From Typha latifolia (Eukaryota > Streptophyta > Magnoliopsida > Poales > Typhaceae): 64,000 nucleotides of DNA. Below are positions 1 through 12,300 of the stretch, piece by piece; the stretch's first letter is position 1, and each line of letters opens with the position of its first letter. A program made the position numbers and the translations under genes. Below the pieces are notes generated by a model that had not been told where the DNA came from, did not search any database, and saw only the letters and a list, made by a program, of their open reading frames with translations. Location: positions 1,126,001 through 1,190,000 of the forward strand of contig CM034108.1 of assembly GCA_019914945.1 (NCBI GenBank), in the 5' to 3' direction.

Positions 1-631
1 GAAACAAGTCCTTTTAGTACATTGACATTCCAAGATCTGCACCTGGAATATCATCTATTTTATCTATCCTTAAAACCTTGATTTCATCTTCCCAAAGAAT
101 AGCAACAAGAGGAGATTAGAAGCCCTTTTGAGTTGCAGATCATAATAAGAGCTATCGTCTTCTTTTCCACTTTGCACCGTAAGTTTACATAATTTTGATA
201 TCCACATATCATACGCCAAATAGATTCAGATAATTAAGCAAGGCCCATTCACAGTTATTCAAAGGAAAATCTTGGTTGCAAACGTTTATCCTGTTTATGT
301 ACGCAATTGATTGCAGTCTTCTCAGAGTTCATAAATACTACATTGTCTCACGTATTAAAGCTCATAAGAGGACAGATATAATGCATATTAGATTGAAAGG
401 AACACATCTCCACTATCATAACAATCACCAATTTTGTTCCTCCTCTAAGACAAAAATGATGCTACAAATACAAATCAATTGAATATTTGCATGTCTATAT
501 ACACGACAATCAAATGAATCACAAGTATACAAGCACGTACATGAAACAACATACATCAAAACTGAATAGAATCTACAAAGTCTACTAAACCAAACAAGTG
601 CACTCTTTCCTTCCTAACATGTTTTGTTGTA
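1..631. other. 3' flank of the CRPK1-like gene
   Basis: AT-rich sequence downstream of the stop codon at 632-634. It should hold the 3' untranslated region of the CRPK1-like gene on the minus strand. I see no other coding exon or RNA gene; the short open frame near 276-482 has no family resemblance and no splice context. Confidence 0.5.
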
Positions 632-3371
632 TCACACATGATCACCTGATACAGAGAAGGTGGAAGCTTGTGTGGTGTTCCCTGATGACAAAGATGAACC
701 CCCAGGAGACAAGATAGAGGATGTATTTTGCTGATTAGGGTCCTGGTTCTTAAGCTTGAGTTGCATGAAATCTGAGATGAGACCAGGCTTTGTGATCTTA
801 ACATTGACACTGCTCTCGCCTGTAAGCATCTTGATGACTGTGGACATTGATGGTCGAGCTCTCGGGGCATCTTGGGTGCACAGAAGGCCAACCTTCAGAA
901 ATCTGCATGCTTCCTCAGTATCAAAATCATCGTCCAAGAAAGTATCGACGATCGTCAGCAGCTCACCACGTTCGTATAGCGTCCATGCCTGCAAGACGTG
1001 CATCATATTCAAAGATGATTATAAACATCCTATGCAGGAAATTTATTTCATGTTATATGATCTCTGATCAAAACATGGCAAAAAAGGAACTCATGAGAAT
1101 TAATAGTACAAAACATAGAAACCACAGAGACCTATTAGATCTGCACAGTACACCTTTAGATGTCCGAATATGCTTCTACAGTTTGCAAACTATTGATCAT
1201 TCATTGTCTGAACTCTGAATATGCTTCTACAGTTTGCATAGAAATGATCAGTCATGATGATGGCATTGTGAAACTGTTGAAGAAAATATATTCAAATTGA
1301 GATTTATCGATTTAGATTGTATCCTTCACATGAATCATTATTTGTCTTACAAACAATAATATTGTGGACCCCACTATGATGCATGATGTCTTTTAGGTCC
1401 CATAATCAGAAAAAATGTCATTTAGTTCAATTGTTAAGCAACTGCATTTTGCAAACTAGGCTACCCTTACAATATACCATGCGCATAATTTAAGGAACTT
1501 CGATTATAACTTAAGGAACATTATTTTCCTTTTGATGACTCGACAGTCACAACAATTCAATAATTATAACTGAAATGAAGGAAACCCCTGATCAGCATAC
1601 GAATGGTAGATGGTGATATGCTACTTTGTCATCAACCAGAAAAATTGTCTCCAGGAATGAAAGCGTCCCTGGTTGACGACCCAGTTAGCCTATAAATGTT
1701 ATTTTTTGCTATCATCATCATCATATAAAATAAATGAACTAGATTACCATTCTAGATGCACATCATTACCATTTTAGCTTGATTATATATATATATATAT
1801 ATTAGATTTTTCCTGATGCAGCAAGGACAGAAATGAATGGAGAACACATGGAAAAGATTAACTTATCTATGTCAGCTAATGTATAAATTGGAAAATATTA
1901 AGCAATGCATGCCCATGTCAATCAGATTATTTGTTAGTTGTTACCCTTTCAAGGAGAAACTGGTCTTCAGGAGGCAATCTTGTATTTGTGTTACATCTTC
2001 CGCTCACTATTTCCAGTAAGAGTACGCCAAAGCTGTAAGTATCTGCCTTCTTTGTCAGACGACCTTGAATTGCATATTCAGGTGCCAAGTAACCTCTGGA
2101 AAACAATAGGAACTCAATGTTAGAAAGGAATTATGGTGGCAAGGACCAAGGTTTATTAGCAAGCTGCTTAAATGTTAAAACTTGCACAATTTGATGACCA
2201 AACCTGAACAAATAATTTCCATCTAAAAAGAATATATGCTACGATTTAATGGTCAGATCACCTTTTATCTCTCATGTTGATAATTTTGTACTTTTGTTAG
2301 ATTTGACACTATAGATCCCTTCTTGTGCTCTTCAAATAAAAGAATAAATTGTAATTGAATTAAAGCTAATGCATGGAAGTATCCAACTCACATTGTCCCA
2401 GCAACTCTAGTGCTGACATGCGTCATATTATCTGGAAAGAGCTTTGCTAAACCAAAATCAGAAATTTTAGGGTTGAGATCCTTATCAAGAAGAATGTTAC
2501 TTGCTTTAATATCTCGATGCACAACAGGAGGTTGGACTTCTTCATGAAGAAATGCAATTCCACGAGCAACACCAATACAGATCCGTGTTCGTGTTCTCCA
2601 GTTGAACTGAATGTTATTAAGGCCATCACCTGAAAAATGAGAAGGGACAGCAAACTCTGAATCAAATGCATGATTCAGATGAACCCATTTGGATATATAC
2701 AAGAATAATGTTCAAAGATGGCTACTTGAGGGATACATACCTAGAAGGGTCAGTGCAAGGCTATTGTTCTCAAGATATTCATATACCAAAATCCTGTGGT
2801 CTCCTTCTACACAGCAACCATGCAGCCTAACTAGATTCTCATGTAGTATATTGGAAATCACATTGAGCTCATTCAAGAATTCTGGCGCGCCTTGCCTTGA
2901 ATCAGATGAGAGCACCTTTACAGCAACAACTGATCCATCCTTAAGTTTTCCCTGCACATCACAAGCTTGATCGTTACTAACTGACCTGTTCATTTTGGCT
3001 GTATGACATGGACAAGCATATGGAGATTACCTTGTAAACAGAACCAAATCCACCCTGGCCAAGTTTATTACCGACCCTAAAATCTCCTGTGGCATTTTTC
3101 AGTTCCCTGTATGAGTAAATCTTCCCATTTTGGATTTGTGGAAGATCTGTAATTAGAATCTGCTCAGTCAGTAAATGCACACATATGACAAAATCTTCAG
3201 TATTACCAGGTAGGCAAAATAATTGAGTATAATCTATAGGAATGCAATTGGGACGAATTGCATAAAAAATCTAAATAAATCACCAAGTTCAATGGATTCA
3301 CCTTCCTCACTTTGAGCATTTTGGTGCCCTAAAATCCATGACTTTTTAAATATGAAAGAGAAACAATTCAT
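632..3371 (-). CDS. CRPK1: Cold-responsive protein kinase 1-like receptor-like cytoplasmic kinase
   Basis: Ser/Thr kinase of the family that includes Arabidopsis CRPK1 (At1g16670), a membrane-associated kinase known to phosphorylate 14-3-3 proteins in the cold. Six coding exons close in frame: 3284-3371, 3031-3146, 2741-2951, 2392-2629, 1945-2095 and 632-988, giving 386 residues, close to the roughly 390 of the Arabidopsis protein. The start MNCFSF was found by extending the frame upstream of the acidic stretch ending GESIELG. Visible kinase elements are the glycine loop [16 protein letters not shown] with the ATP-binding Lys, the RD-type catalytic loop [16 protein letters not shown], and the activation segment end [11 protein letters not shown], which is split by an intron. 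The C-terminal tail is rich in Ser, Thr and Asn. There is no signal peptide or membrane segment. The kinase looks active. Substrate and cold role are carried over from the family, not seen here. Confidence 0.9.
1166..1238. repeat. 22-bp direct repeat in the last CRPK1 intron
   Basis: The same 22 bases (gaatatgcttc followed by tacagtttgca) occur at 1166-1187 and 1217-1238, 51 bp apart, inside the intron between 989 and 1944. This looks like a small local duplication. Confidence 0.85.
1784..1802. repeat. (AT)n microsatellite
   Basis: Short alternating AT tract in the last intron of the CRPK1-like gene. Confidence 0.85.
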
Positions 3372-4430
3372 TACTCTCTGGGTGAACAAATATTGAAGGA
3401 TGCTTCCGAACTAAGCTGAACCTACATAAAATGAACCAGGAGATGGAGTAAGTTCCCCAAACTTACAACAGAAGATTATGGTTAGTAAGCTAATAAAATG
3501 GCAGAGGAAAACGTCTGTAAAAAAATTATCACTCAAAATATTCATCTTTTTTGCTTCTCTTTTCATTGTTAACGTGCCATTAGACCTCCTTTTCTCAGCC
3601 TACCCCCTCAACCCTCTTGATGCCGGCATATGAACCAGTCATTAACCAATAAATAGATATCAAATTTGAACAGTCTAATGTGTTACCATTAGTTATTCTT
3701 GCAATATAGTGCTATTGTACTAAGCAAGAATACAAGTTTCAACAACTCACAATGGTGTTAGAAAAGACATGTGAATCAATCGAAGGTGGCTTCTTGCAAT
3801 TATCATGCTTGTCATGCGATTCTTACCCAATTGAATTTTGAATTTGAGACGCCAAAACACAATGTCTGCCTTCCACTCTTATGCACGATAATAACCTTTT
3901 GATATAATGCCCGAGAGACCATAACTACAACAAAGAACAGACATACTGCCAGAACCCAGAGAGTAGAGCCCCAAAACCAAAATTATTCCAATACAATCCC
4001 ATATGACAAAGATTGGAGGCCAAAGCTCTTATACCCCCCTTCTATTATCTCACTAATCTATGAAATTACTTCAAATGGTTAGCAAAACTACAGATATATC
4101 ATTGCAGCCATGGGTTCCAAATTTCAACAAAATTTAACAAAAAAGACGAACTTTTCCTACATAATCTAACAGTGCGGCCAGGAAACAACACAATTCCATC
4201 AACATCCGACACAATAAGACCATCGAAGTCGCCGAGAAAAGGGAGATTTACCTATAGATTGATTCGTATAGGCCGCGAGCAGCAGTACGCAACTTGGCGG
4301 AGAACGAAGGGAGCTATCAAGTCATGGAAGCAGAGGAGAGTACAAGGATTCAAAGGATGGCGGAGAGAGACGGAGGAGGAGGAGGAGGAGGAGAAAGGTT
4401 GGTAGATTAGCGCGAGAGAAAGAGAACCGA
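3372..4430 (-). other. 5' leader of the CRPK1-like gene with a probable leader intron
   Basis: On the minus strand, an acceptor-like CCCAG lies just upstream of the start codon and a donor-like ATAG|GTAAATC lies near 4250, suggesting a leader intron of about 870 bp. A GGA-rich purine tract lies at about 4371-4395. No coding frame of note. The transcription start is not visible. Confidence 0.45.
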
Positions 4431-5364
4431 CTCGATTCTATGGGACAAGGACTAAACATTGTATTATTTTTAAGAACAGACAAAGAAATGTAAAAGACGT
4501 TTACAGCGCTGACCTTTGATTTGGATGGGAACCATAATTTTGGATAATTTGATATTTGAAATATATTTCTTTTTCTTTTTAATTTTTTAACCGGAGTCTA
4601 CCGCTAATAAGTGAGCTGGTTACTTAGGACACTCTCTTTAATTAATGTCCCTAATTTTCTTTTTAAAAAATAGATGGTGGCCCTATTGGTATTCTCTCCA
4701 GAAGGAAGATAAAAACTGATAGATTTTTCAACCATAACTAACAATGAAAATAATTTTTATTAAAATTGTTAACTTCTATGTCTTGTCCTTCATGTTATAT
4801 CTCTTTGAAATATATTTAATATTTAATACGTAAAAGCGGGCAAAATTGAGATTGAAAGAAACATAAAGACCAAAAGTCACAAAAATCTAAATTTTCTAAT
4901 TAATTGTTTTAAAACAAATTTTGCCCTAACTGTAAAGGTGTAAATCGTGTTTCTCCCCCACTTTTTTTTTTTTTTTCTTTTATGGGTTTTTGTTACCTTG
5001 TATGCTGCTCTAGTCTTGCAGGTTATATATAAAGTTTAAGGAGAAACCATTGTCAAACGGTGACTTCAATTACACTATTATTTCTTCGATTGAAATATAC
5101 ACGTATCAATTGGTAAGATTGGGAACATATTGTAGATCTTGTTGAGACCAAGAATAGGGAAAGACTCTTTGTCACAGGCAACATAAGTTGACTAGAATTG
5201 CACGTGGGTGAGAAATAAATGCAACAGTGTCATTATATGATGCTAAACAAGCCAAGACAATCGGGATTCATATCTTTAACAACATGGATACCAAAATAGA
5301 AGAATAGGAATCATGACGTGCCACTGAGAACAGGGCAACGAATGGTACAACAATAGGAGATGTT
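4431..5364. other. Intergenic: CRPK1 promoter side and AP-1 sigma 3' flank
   Basis: AT-rich, with a T-rich run near 4963-4977 and a palindromic CACGTG (G-box core) at 5201-5206, about 0.8 kb upstream of the presumed CRPK1 leader. The right part should carry the AP-1 sigma 3' untranslated region. No gene seen. Confidence 0.5.
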
Positions 5365-7072
5365 TTATTTGGTTGCCTGCGCGATCATATTGCTTATAGA
5401 ACTAGCTTCCTCTTTTGCGGTTTCCACCAATGAATCCTGCAAAGTAGCGACAAGATAATAAGAGATCGTGAACTGTTATTTAAACTCCAAGATAGAAGCT
5501 GCAATGTTTTGATTATATCAAAATCTAGTTGCTATCTTGTTGACATACAAAACGAAATAGGAAAACCGGCAACAGGCACCACTCATTCTCCCTAAATAAT
5601 TCAAGAGAAAACCTTCCAGTCTGAACTCAATAATGGATATGTAATTTCCATAAATATTTCAGCGTGCATGATAAATATATCAAAAGTTGAGGTAAACATG
5701 AAAACATCCAAGAGTTCAGGTCAACCAAACTGTCAGTACTACCTGTGCAGCTATAAGTCTTGCTACATTTTTCTTGCTCGACTCTTGAAGTTCACCAGCA
5801 ATCAGAATTTCATCCAATATGTAGTAGGCCTGCACAATTGAATGTTAAGGAAGAAACTATGAGAACCCAACAAGTGTGATAATGATTAACTTTAAAAAGT
5901 GTCCATATTCACGAGTCCGCCACCAATAGAGCTTGCAAGATGGAACAGCCTGATCCTACTGCTAGAGAGGCTATTTTCCTGGCTTCTAAAACATGCCAGC
6001 AGGGCACATGATGGGTAGCCTTATCACCACACTAAGTGATGCCCCCTGACATTAACTTATCAAAAGAGAATAGAACAAGAGTACCTTGTGGAAATTGAAG
6101 ATCAAATCCAGCTCACAAACCTGAAAATGTAGCAAAATCGTTTAAACAATCTAAGAACAAAAGAATATAATGAAATAAGAATCCTAATATAAGACCATAA
6201 ATCAAGGGCCTCACACTGCCAAAATAGCGGTCCAGTATCTCAACAAAATGATGAATAATTTCGAGGACCTCTAGCTCATTGTCATCAGGATCAATACACA
6301 TGCAAAAATAAAGGCTGGCATACCTGCATGTGATTCATTCGTACATCAAAATAATTGTTCAGTGAATAAAAATTGTGATCCATCATATAGATAACACAGA
6401 TCTTTCCATGTTACATACCTTCTATATACAACTTTATGCCCTTTCCATTCAACAAAATTGCAGAGCTTTGGCCCTCGTGAGAGAATGACTCCACTAAGCT
6501 CTCTGATGACCTTTTCCAAGATGAATAAGTCAACTTAAGATGTTTATAAAAAAAAGTTTTAAAACGGCCAAACAGCATCACAGCTTTGAAGTTCCACAGG
6601 TTTATCCTACTCAGCTGTAAAGCAAAACAAAATTGAACTCTGCAACTATATTAAGTAGACTTTATGGACTAGATTCTCAGCATGAGAACCTGCGCACATT
6701 GGGGTGTGCAACTTGAACCCAGAGAGAAGGTTGTAGTCATTTACCTAGAAATGGATCACAAAATTTGGGTCATATTGAAGCTTTCAAGTTTGGGTCAGTT
6801 AGAAGTTGACCCAAATTCAAAAGGATCACAAATTTGATCTTTGTACAAGTATATATATACACAAGGAGCTAAGGCCTCTCATAAAAATGACCGCAACAAT
6901 CCTTTAGTCCCAACTATTTTGAGTTTTCTATATGGTGTCTTTCCCTCCATTGATCTCTATCATGTTCTTACCGATTCCTCTCTTGCATATCATCATAGAC
7001 TTTTAAATTTTAATATTAATAAACTTAACATTATGCACTTAAATATGCCTCTCTAGGTGGATGGTATTATTA

Positions 7073-7112
<40 letters not shown>

Positions 7113-7816
7113 ATCTAGTTATGCTGATATATCTTTGCAAAAACAGAAGGATCTTTGCAAAAACAGGAGGAATAAAAAATTTCCATTTCTCATGATCTAC
7201 ACATCAATTTTTCCCTCGCAAGCAGTAACTACTGATATATAGCACGCACACAAAACAAAGGTCATCCACGCCCAGAAAACAAAGGATAGCAGGAAATCAA
7301 GATGATAAATTCGCATAGGAAGCACCTACCTTGGATCTTTCCTTCTGTGCATACGGAGAGTACCATTTTGTCAATCTCACCTTTCCTTGTCTACTGATTA
7401 GAAGCACAAAGTTGATCTAGGAGTGGCAGAAAAGGTAAGCCATGTTAAGATAATAAACAGATGATATGAAACTTTCTAAGATCTAACAATGTATATCTAT
7501 CATTTAGAATAAAGAACCAATTCTCAAAACTTAGGGCATCAACTTATATCACCCAAAAAGATGCTTCTCTAAACCTAGATCCAAAATTTAAGCTCCATCG
7601 ACACCACTACTACTCGCCCCAAGAATTACCGGATCTTCCATAAAAGATCCCACCAGAAGCCTACATCTTTACTGAAGTTACAAATTTTCTCTAAAATTAT
7701 CAAATCCTAAAGAGATCATGCCAATATTTCGGCAAATATAACTGTTGAGATCTCTTAAAAGTCGTTCAACTTTGGAGAAGATAATGTGGAGAGGACGGTG
7801 GTGCGATCATTACCAT
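5365..7816 (-). CDS. AP1S: AP-1 complex subunit sigma (clathrin adaptor small chain)
   Basis: Small sigma chain of the AP-1 clathrin adaptor, which sorts cargo at the trans-Golgi network and early endosome. Seven coding exons close exactly: 7814-7816, 7330-7416, 6419-6510, 6215-6323, 6085-6120, 5743-5829 and 5365-5436, totalling 486 nt and 161 residues, the usual plant length. The longin-like fold is recognisable from [55 protein letters not shown] and [20 protein letters not shown]. The first coding exon holds only the ATG, followed directly by GTAATG; the next exon opens with ATCAAC, reading MINFVLL as expected. Exon 5 is only 36 nt. No alternative upstream start fits the family. Assignment to AP-1 rather than AP-2/3/4 sigma rests on these conserved stretches. 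Confidence 0.93.
6762..6835. repeat. Small inverted and direct repeats in an AP-1 sigma intron
   Basis: AATTTGGGTCA at 6762-6772 is the exact reverse complement of 6807-6817, and a near copy lies at 6787-6797. GGATCACAAA recurs at about 6753 and 6823. The segment could fold as a hairpin and may be the edge of an old insertion in the intron 6511-7329. Confidence 0.6.
6868..6990 (+). mobile_element. Possible degraded SINE-like dispersed repeat
   Basis: The stretch beginning near CCTTTAGTCCCAACTATTTT and running into TCCATTGATCTCTATC resembles, from memory, a motif found in many plant dispersed repeats (Au-type SINE 3' regions contain similar wording). It lies within an AP-1 sigma intron, next to the inverted repeats at 6762-6817 and the AT tract at 7076. 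Boundaries and family are uncertain and no target-site duplication was established. Confidence 0.3.
7076..7170. repeat. (AT)n microsatellite followed by a 20-bp tandem duplication
   Basis: Alternating AT at 7076-7107. Just beyond, a 20-bp unit starting ATCTTTGCAAAAACAG occurs twice in tandem at 7131-7150 and 7151-7170 with one mismatch. Both lie in the large AP-1 sigma intron. Confidence 0.85.
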
Positions 7817-8100
7817 GGTCGAGAAATCAGCGGATTAACTCGCTCGATGCTTCTCCCCCTCCAAAGATATCGTCGCGCCGATACTATTAAGCCAGGAAAG
7901 AGCAATTAGAAGAGGCGAGCAAGAGAAATGGATCCCAGATCCGGGAGAGCGACGAGAGTGAAAAAAAACGAAGAAAAAATCCGTCGGGATAGCAAGGAAT
8001 AGGCGGCCACGGAGGACTATTTTGCGAAAAGTCTCTTCCTTGTTACATATTTTCATTCCACACCTCCTTTCGTAGGTATATTCACAAAATACCACCTCCG
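7817..8100 (-). promoter_or_regulatory. 5' leader and proximal promoter of AP-1 sigma
   Basis: GC-richer sequence directly upstream of the AP-1 sigma start, consistent with a leader and core promoter. The open frame on the minus strand at 7835-8095 shows no homology. No clear TATA box or transcription start could be fixed. Confidence 0.4.
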
Positions 8101-9309
8101 TAGTCTGTATGTAGAATTTTCTAATTTGTTGGCAAGAAAGCCCCTCGAACGAAAAAGAGGGGGCTTTTTGTATTTCGGAATCGATTCATATGGCTTTACC
8201 TATTAAAATAGATCGGCCAGGAAAACACAGTAATCTCATCTCCATAAGTGGTAAAGAAATGATAAAGAAATGAATTAGGAATTAGCCAATATGTTTCTCT
8301 GAGTAATGGCATAAAGAAATTTAACACCAAATAAAAGAATAAGTTTGACTGTTGTTTCAGCAGCTCCTCACCATCAACTTATTGGTTTATGGTATACCAG
8401 TCTCCAAGCAATCAAAACCTCTCCACAAAAATAATAAATTGTCCAACAATCTCATTAATCAAAGCTCCAGAAAATGCCAATGTATCGTCAAAAAGGAGCG
8501 GTGCGACTCAGATTCTACTACAAATTACAATTCATCCAAGGGGGTTTAACAACAAAATGTTTTCTCAGAAGCATTGATCATACCAGTACAAAAACACCAC
8601 CAAATGCAACCCACTTTATAGTTTAGAAGCATTTTACACAACATAAGAGCAAGAAAGAAAAAAGTGTTTCAAGTCCAAAAGAAGATATAATCTCGCTTGT
8701 CTTCATAGTGGTCATGACCACCACGCCCAGGCTGCACTCGAGTTCAAAGACTACTCAAGTAAGGTTACAGGTAATCCTTTAGTGGTGACAGTTTTGGAAT
8801 GCAATACTGCAGTAAGAGATGTAACAATCTCCTCAACAAAAGAGAATAAAGTATCACGGTATATATTACAGGTATAGAACTCTCTAGACGACCAAAACTA
8901 CCCCAAATATGATGAAAACGTCAGGATATTTTCTATTCTACGGTAGTTGAAAGGACCTGAAGTTTATGCCTCCCTGTAAGAATCTCTCCCTAGTTGAATT
9001 TGCTTGCTGAATGAAGGAAACCGGATATTTATCCCTCACTAAAGCTGACATGGTGCTGATCATATTGTTCAGTGTTCAGATCTCCCGCAAGATGAGAACA
9101 TCCAATACCTATTATGTCAGAAAGCACTAAGGTAAGCCAAATCAGTAGGAAATTTATAGCTGACAATAAATTGTAAGAATGCTCCAGATCTATGAGTATC
9201 TAGTGAATCAATATCAGTTGGTCTTAGCTGGAAAACACAATAAATTTGCATTATGTAGGTACAGTAAGTTTTTTTTCCAAAACAAAGGAATGGTGATCTA
9301 ACCTTTGGA
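8101..9309. other. Intergenic and 3' untranslated region of the RNA helicase gene
   Basis: AT-rich sequence with no recognisable coding exon. The right part (roughly 8650-9309) should be the helicase 3' untranslated region. Short plus-strand frames at 8352-8577 are overlapping and featureless. Confidence 0.5.
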
Positions 9310-12300
9310 CTAACTCCTAGAAGATCTACTGGGCCAACTGTCATCATTGTCATCCTTCCGAGAACCAAAACTACCAGAACTGCCAAAGCTTGAGTTGCCA
9401 AAGCCACCTGAACGTCCTTTACTTGAGTCACCAAAGCTACCAAAACGCCCTGAACCAGAGTTGCCAAAACCGCCTGAGCGACCTGAACCAGAATCACCAA
9501 AACCACTGGAACGGCCAAATCCGGAACCACCAAAACCACCGGATGAACCTGAATTGGACCCTCCTCCAAAGGAACCAAAGCCACCAGAACGGCCTGAACC
9601 AGAGTCACCATATCCACTGCTGCGGCCATAAGAGCCTCCGAAGCCACCGGACCCACCAAAACCACGAGAACGGCCAAAGTTAGAACCACCACCATAGCCC
9701 CCGCGGCCTGCACTTGAGCCACCCATTCGGCTACCTCCCATGCCATCAAACATGTCCTGAGCCCCATCAACTGTAATCCTGGGAAGCTGTGACAAAAACA
9801 GAAGGTAAAATGTATCCATGCACTAGCAAATTTCTTGATAGGTAGTTGCATTGCTTAAATAATCAATACTTAGGCCAATAAATAGCATCGGTGGTGAATT
9901 TAGAGAAAAAGCAAGACATCAAAGAGATGCAACTTAAGTAAATAACTAAATAAAACGAATCTTCCAAAAGGAAGCAAGTCAAGCAACATTTACTGCACTA
10001 CTGCAGTCATAACCAAGGGTAAGGAAAAGGGAATCCATAACTAAAATTAAATATTAATATAAGATTACTGATCAAGGTGATATTTAAAAAGTAAACGAGA
10101 AAAAGGTGATATTTAAAAAGTAAACGAGAAAAAATTATCAGTCCTCTCAAGAAACTTGCATCAATGAGTTATATAACCATTATCAATAAGTGGACAATAA
10201 GTAGATCATCTTACCTCTGTAAACTTGCACCCAACATCTTGCTCAATTACCCTGACAGCCCTCGTTTGCTCATGGGAGTAAATAAGAATTGCATTCCCTT
10301 TCTTCCCAGCACGCCCAGTTCGACCAGACCGGTGAACAAATAGCTCTGATGTGTTCGGTAGTTCATAGTGTATCACCTAAATATAATCGAAGGGACAAGT
10401 TAGACAATATTGTACACTATTCTGCAATTTAAGATTTTAAATACTACCTTAACTGCTTGAGGGATATGTAAGTGCCTGTATGATAACTGAAAACAATAAC
10501 AATGCTATTGTTTCATGATAACATAAATGAGCAGAAGTTACGGAATAAACTGTTCTACTCTGGGATGAGTCTAAAAGCTCAATGTCATATTAGAGTAGAT
10601 TGATCCATACATAATATACATTAAAGAACTTTACTAAAAGACAACCACCATCTGTCCCAGTTTCCAGAGTAATTTAACAGGAACAGCCTGAATTATTGCT
10701 GGACCAGGATAACATACTTTACCATGGCACAATCAAATGGGATCCTAGTTGAGAACTGAATCACTAATACACATAAGCAAAAGATCTTTCATCTTGGCAT
10801 TATAAGGTGCCAAAAAATAGCATGGGAGAAAACCATCCTTGTACTACTAAAAAAATATATAAAAAATGTAGAACTAAACTGTAACAAAATAACAGGTATA
10901 ATGTCATTAAACAGGCCCTTGTTTAACATAAAACCATTAAATCAAGAAAAGTATCTCACCAAATCAACATTAGGTATGTCTAGACCACGAGCAGCAACAT
11001 CAGTAGCTATCAAAATACTGAACTGACCATCTCGAAATCCCGCAAGAGTTCTCTCCCTCTGATTCTGAGAAATATCCCCATGAAGAGCCTGACATGGAAG
11101 ACTACGACCCATACCAAAAGCTAGTCGATCTGCATCACGTTTTGTTTGGGTAAATACGATGCATTTTCCACCTTTAGCATGCTCCTGTTAAGAAAAAAAA
11201 GAAGAGGAACAGAATGAGCTTTTTGAGCCTTATGAGCCAAGCCTGATAACAAGGACACAAACAGTAACCCTAGATGGAAACTCACTTTAATCAATGGTCC
11301 AAGAATTGATGGCTTCCCGTAATTGTCTGAGGCAATAGAATAGAGAGAAATTCCTTCTGCTAACTTCTGGTCAGAATCACCAACCTAAAGAGAAAATTTT
11401 CTTTACTTCAGTAATTATTTAAAATGGAATTCTTAAACTATAGTTGTAGCAACAACAAACTCTGATCAATGTAACATAACTGCACAGTCCTAAGAGCTTC
11501 AAATTAGGTGCATAACAGGAAAAGTCTGTAAGGACAGGATTTCTAATAATTACATTTCCTCAGTTTTTTAAGCAAACAATGTGAAGAAATCAGAATGACG
11601 GCACTTCACTGCTATGCGGGTTGCTTAATGAAGTTAATAAAAAAAGCAGAAGGTGCTAGCAGGATCAAACTGTAATTGAAAACTTGCAGAAAGAATTGCA
11701 AAGAAAAATCAGTAATAAATTTCTCGTAACAATATATAGAGAGGAGAAAACAAAGTAATTATCATAAACAAGAAATGATTGGGAAGAACATCAACAATAA
11801 TTTATTTTACTAGACTGAGTGTAGGACATGAAATACGAGAGATAATTCAGTGATTTGAAAGACTGCATTACACTAAATCAGCTCTTGCAATGAAATTAAA
11901 GAACATGGAAACTAGCTTCAAGCAGATAGGTTAAAGTTATGAAATTACGATTAAGGTTTTCCCCCTCACACAAAGGATAAATTGATCAGTGGTTCATTGC
12001 TTATGCAAACAACCGAGTAAGAGTAACAGATTTAGTGCAAAAACATTAATGCACAAGAACAATGTTGCATAGTCACCTAAAGCTTTGAGAAAAATACATG
12101 GCCAAGAAAGGCAAAAGAATAAAGTAATAAAGCAGATATAAACCAGATTTTGGCTTCTTCAATGCCAAAATATTCATGAGCAACCCAACGGAACACAACC
12201 ATGAATATGAGATACTACTAAGTTAGCAATAATAACAAGTACTCACAAGGTCTATTGTGACTGGATCTTTTAAATATTTCTGTGTAAGCTTTCTTATCCA

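Noticed and set aside
9117..9851. 244-residue minus-strand frame rich in Val, Ala and Leu, and Pro-rich plus-strand frames at 9347-9683
   Set aside because: They are alternative readings of the glycine-rich helicase tail; the repetitive codons keep several frames open. The frame with the helicase motifs upstream is the real one.
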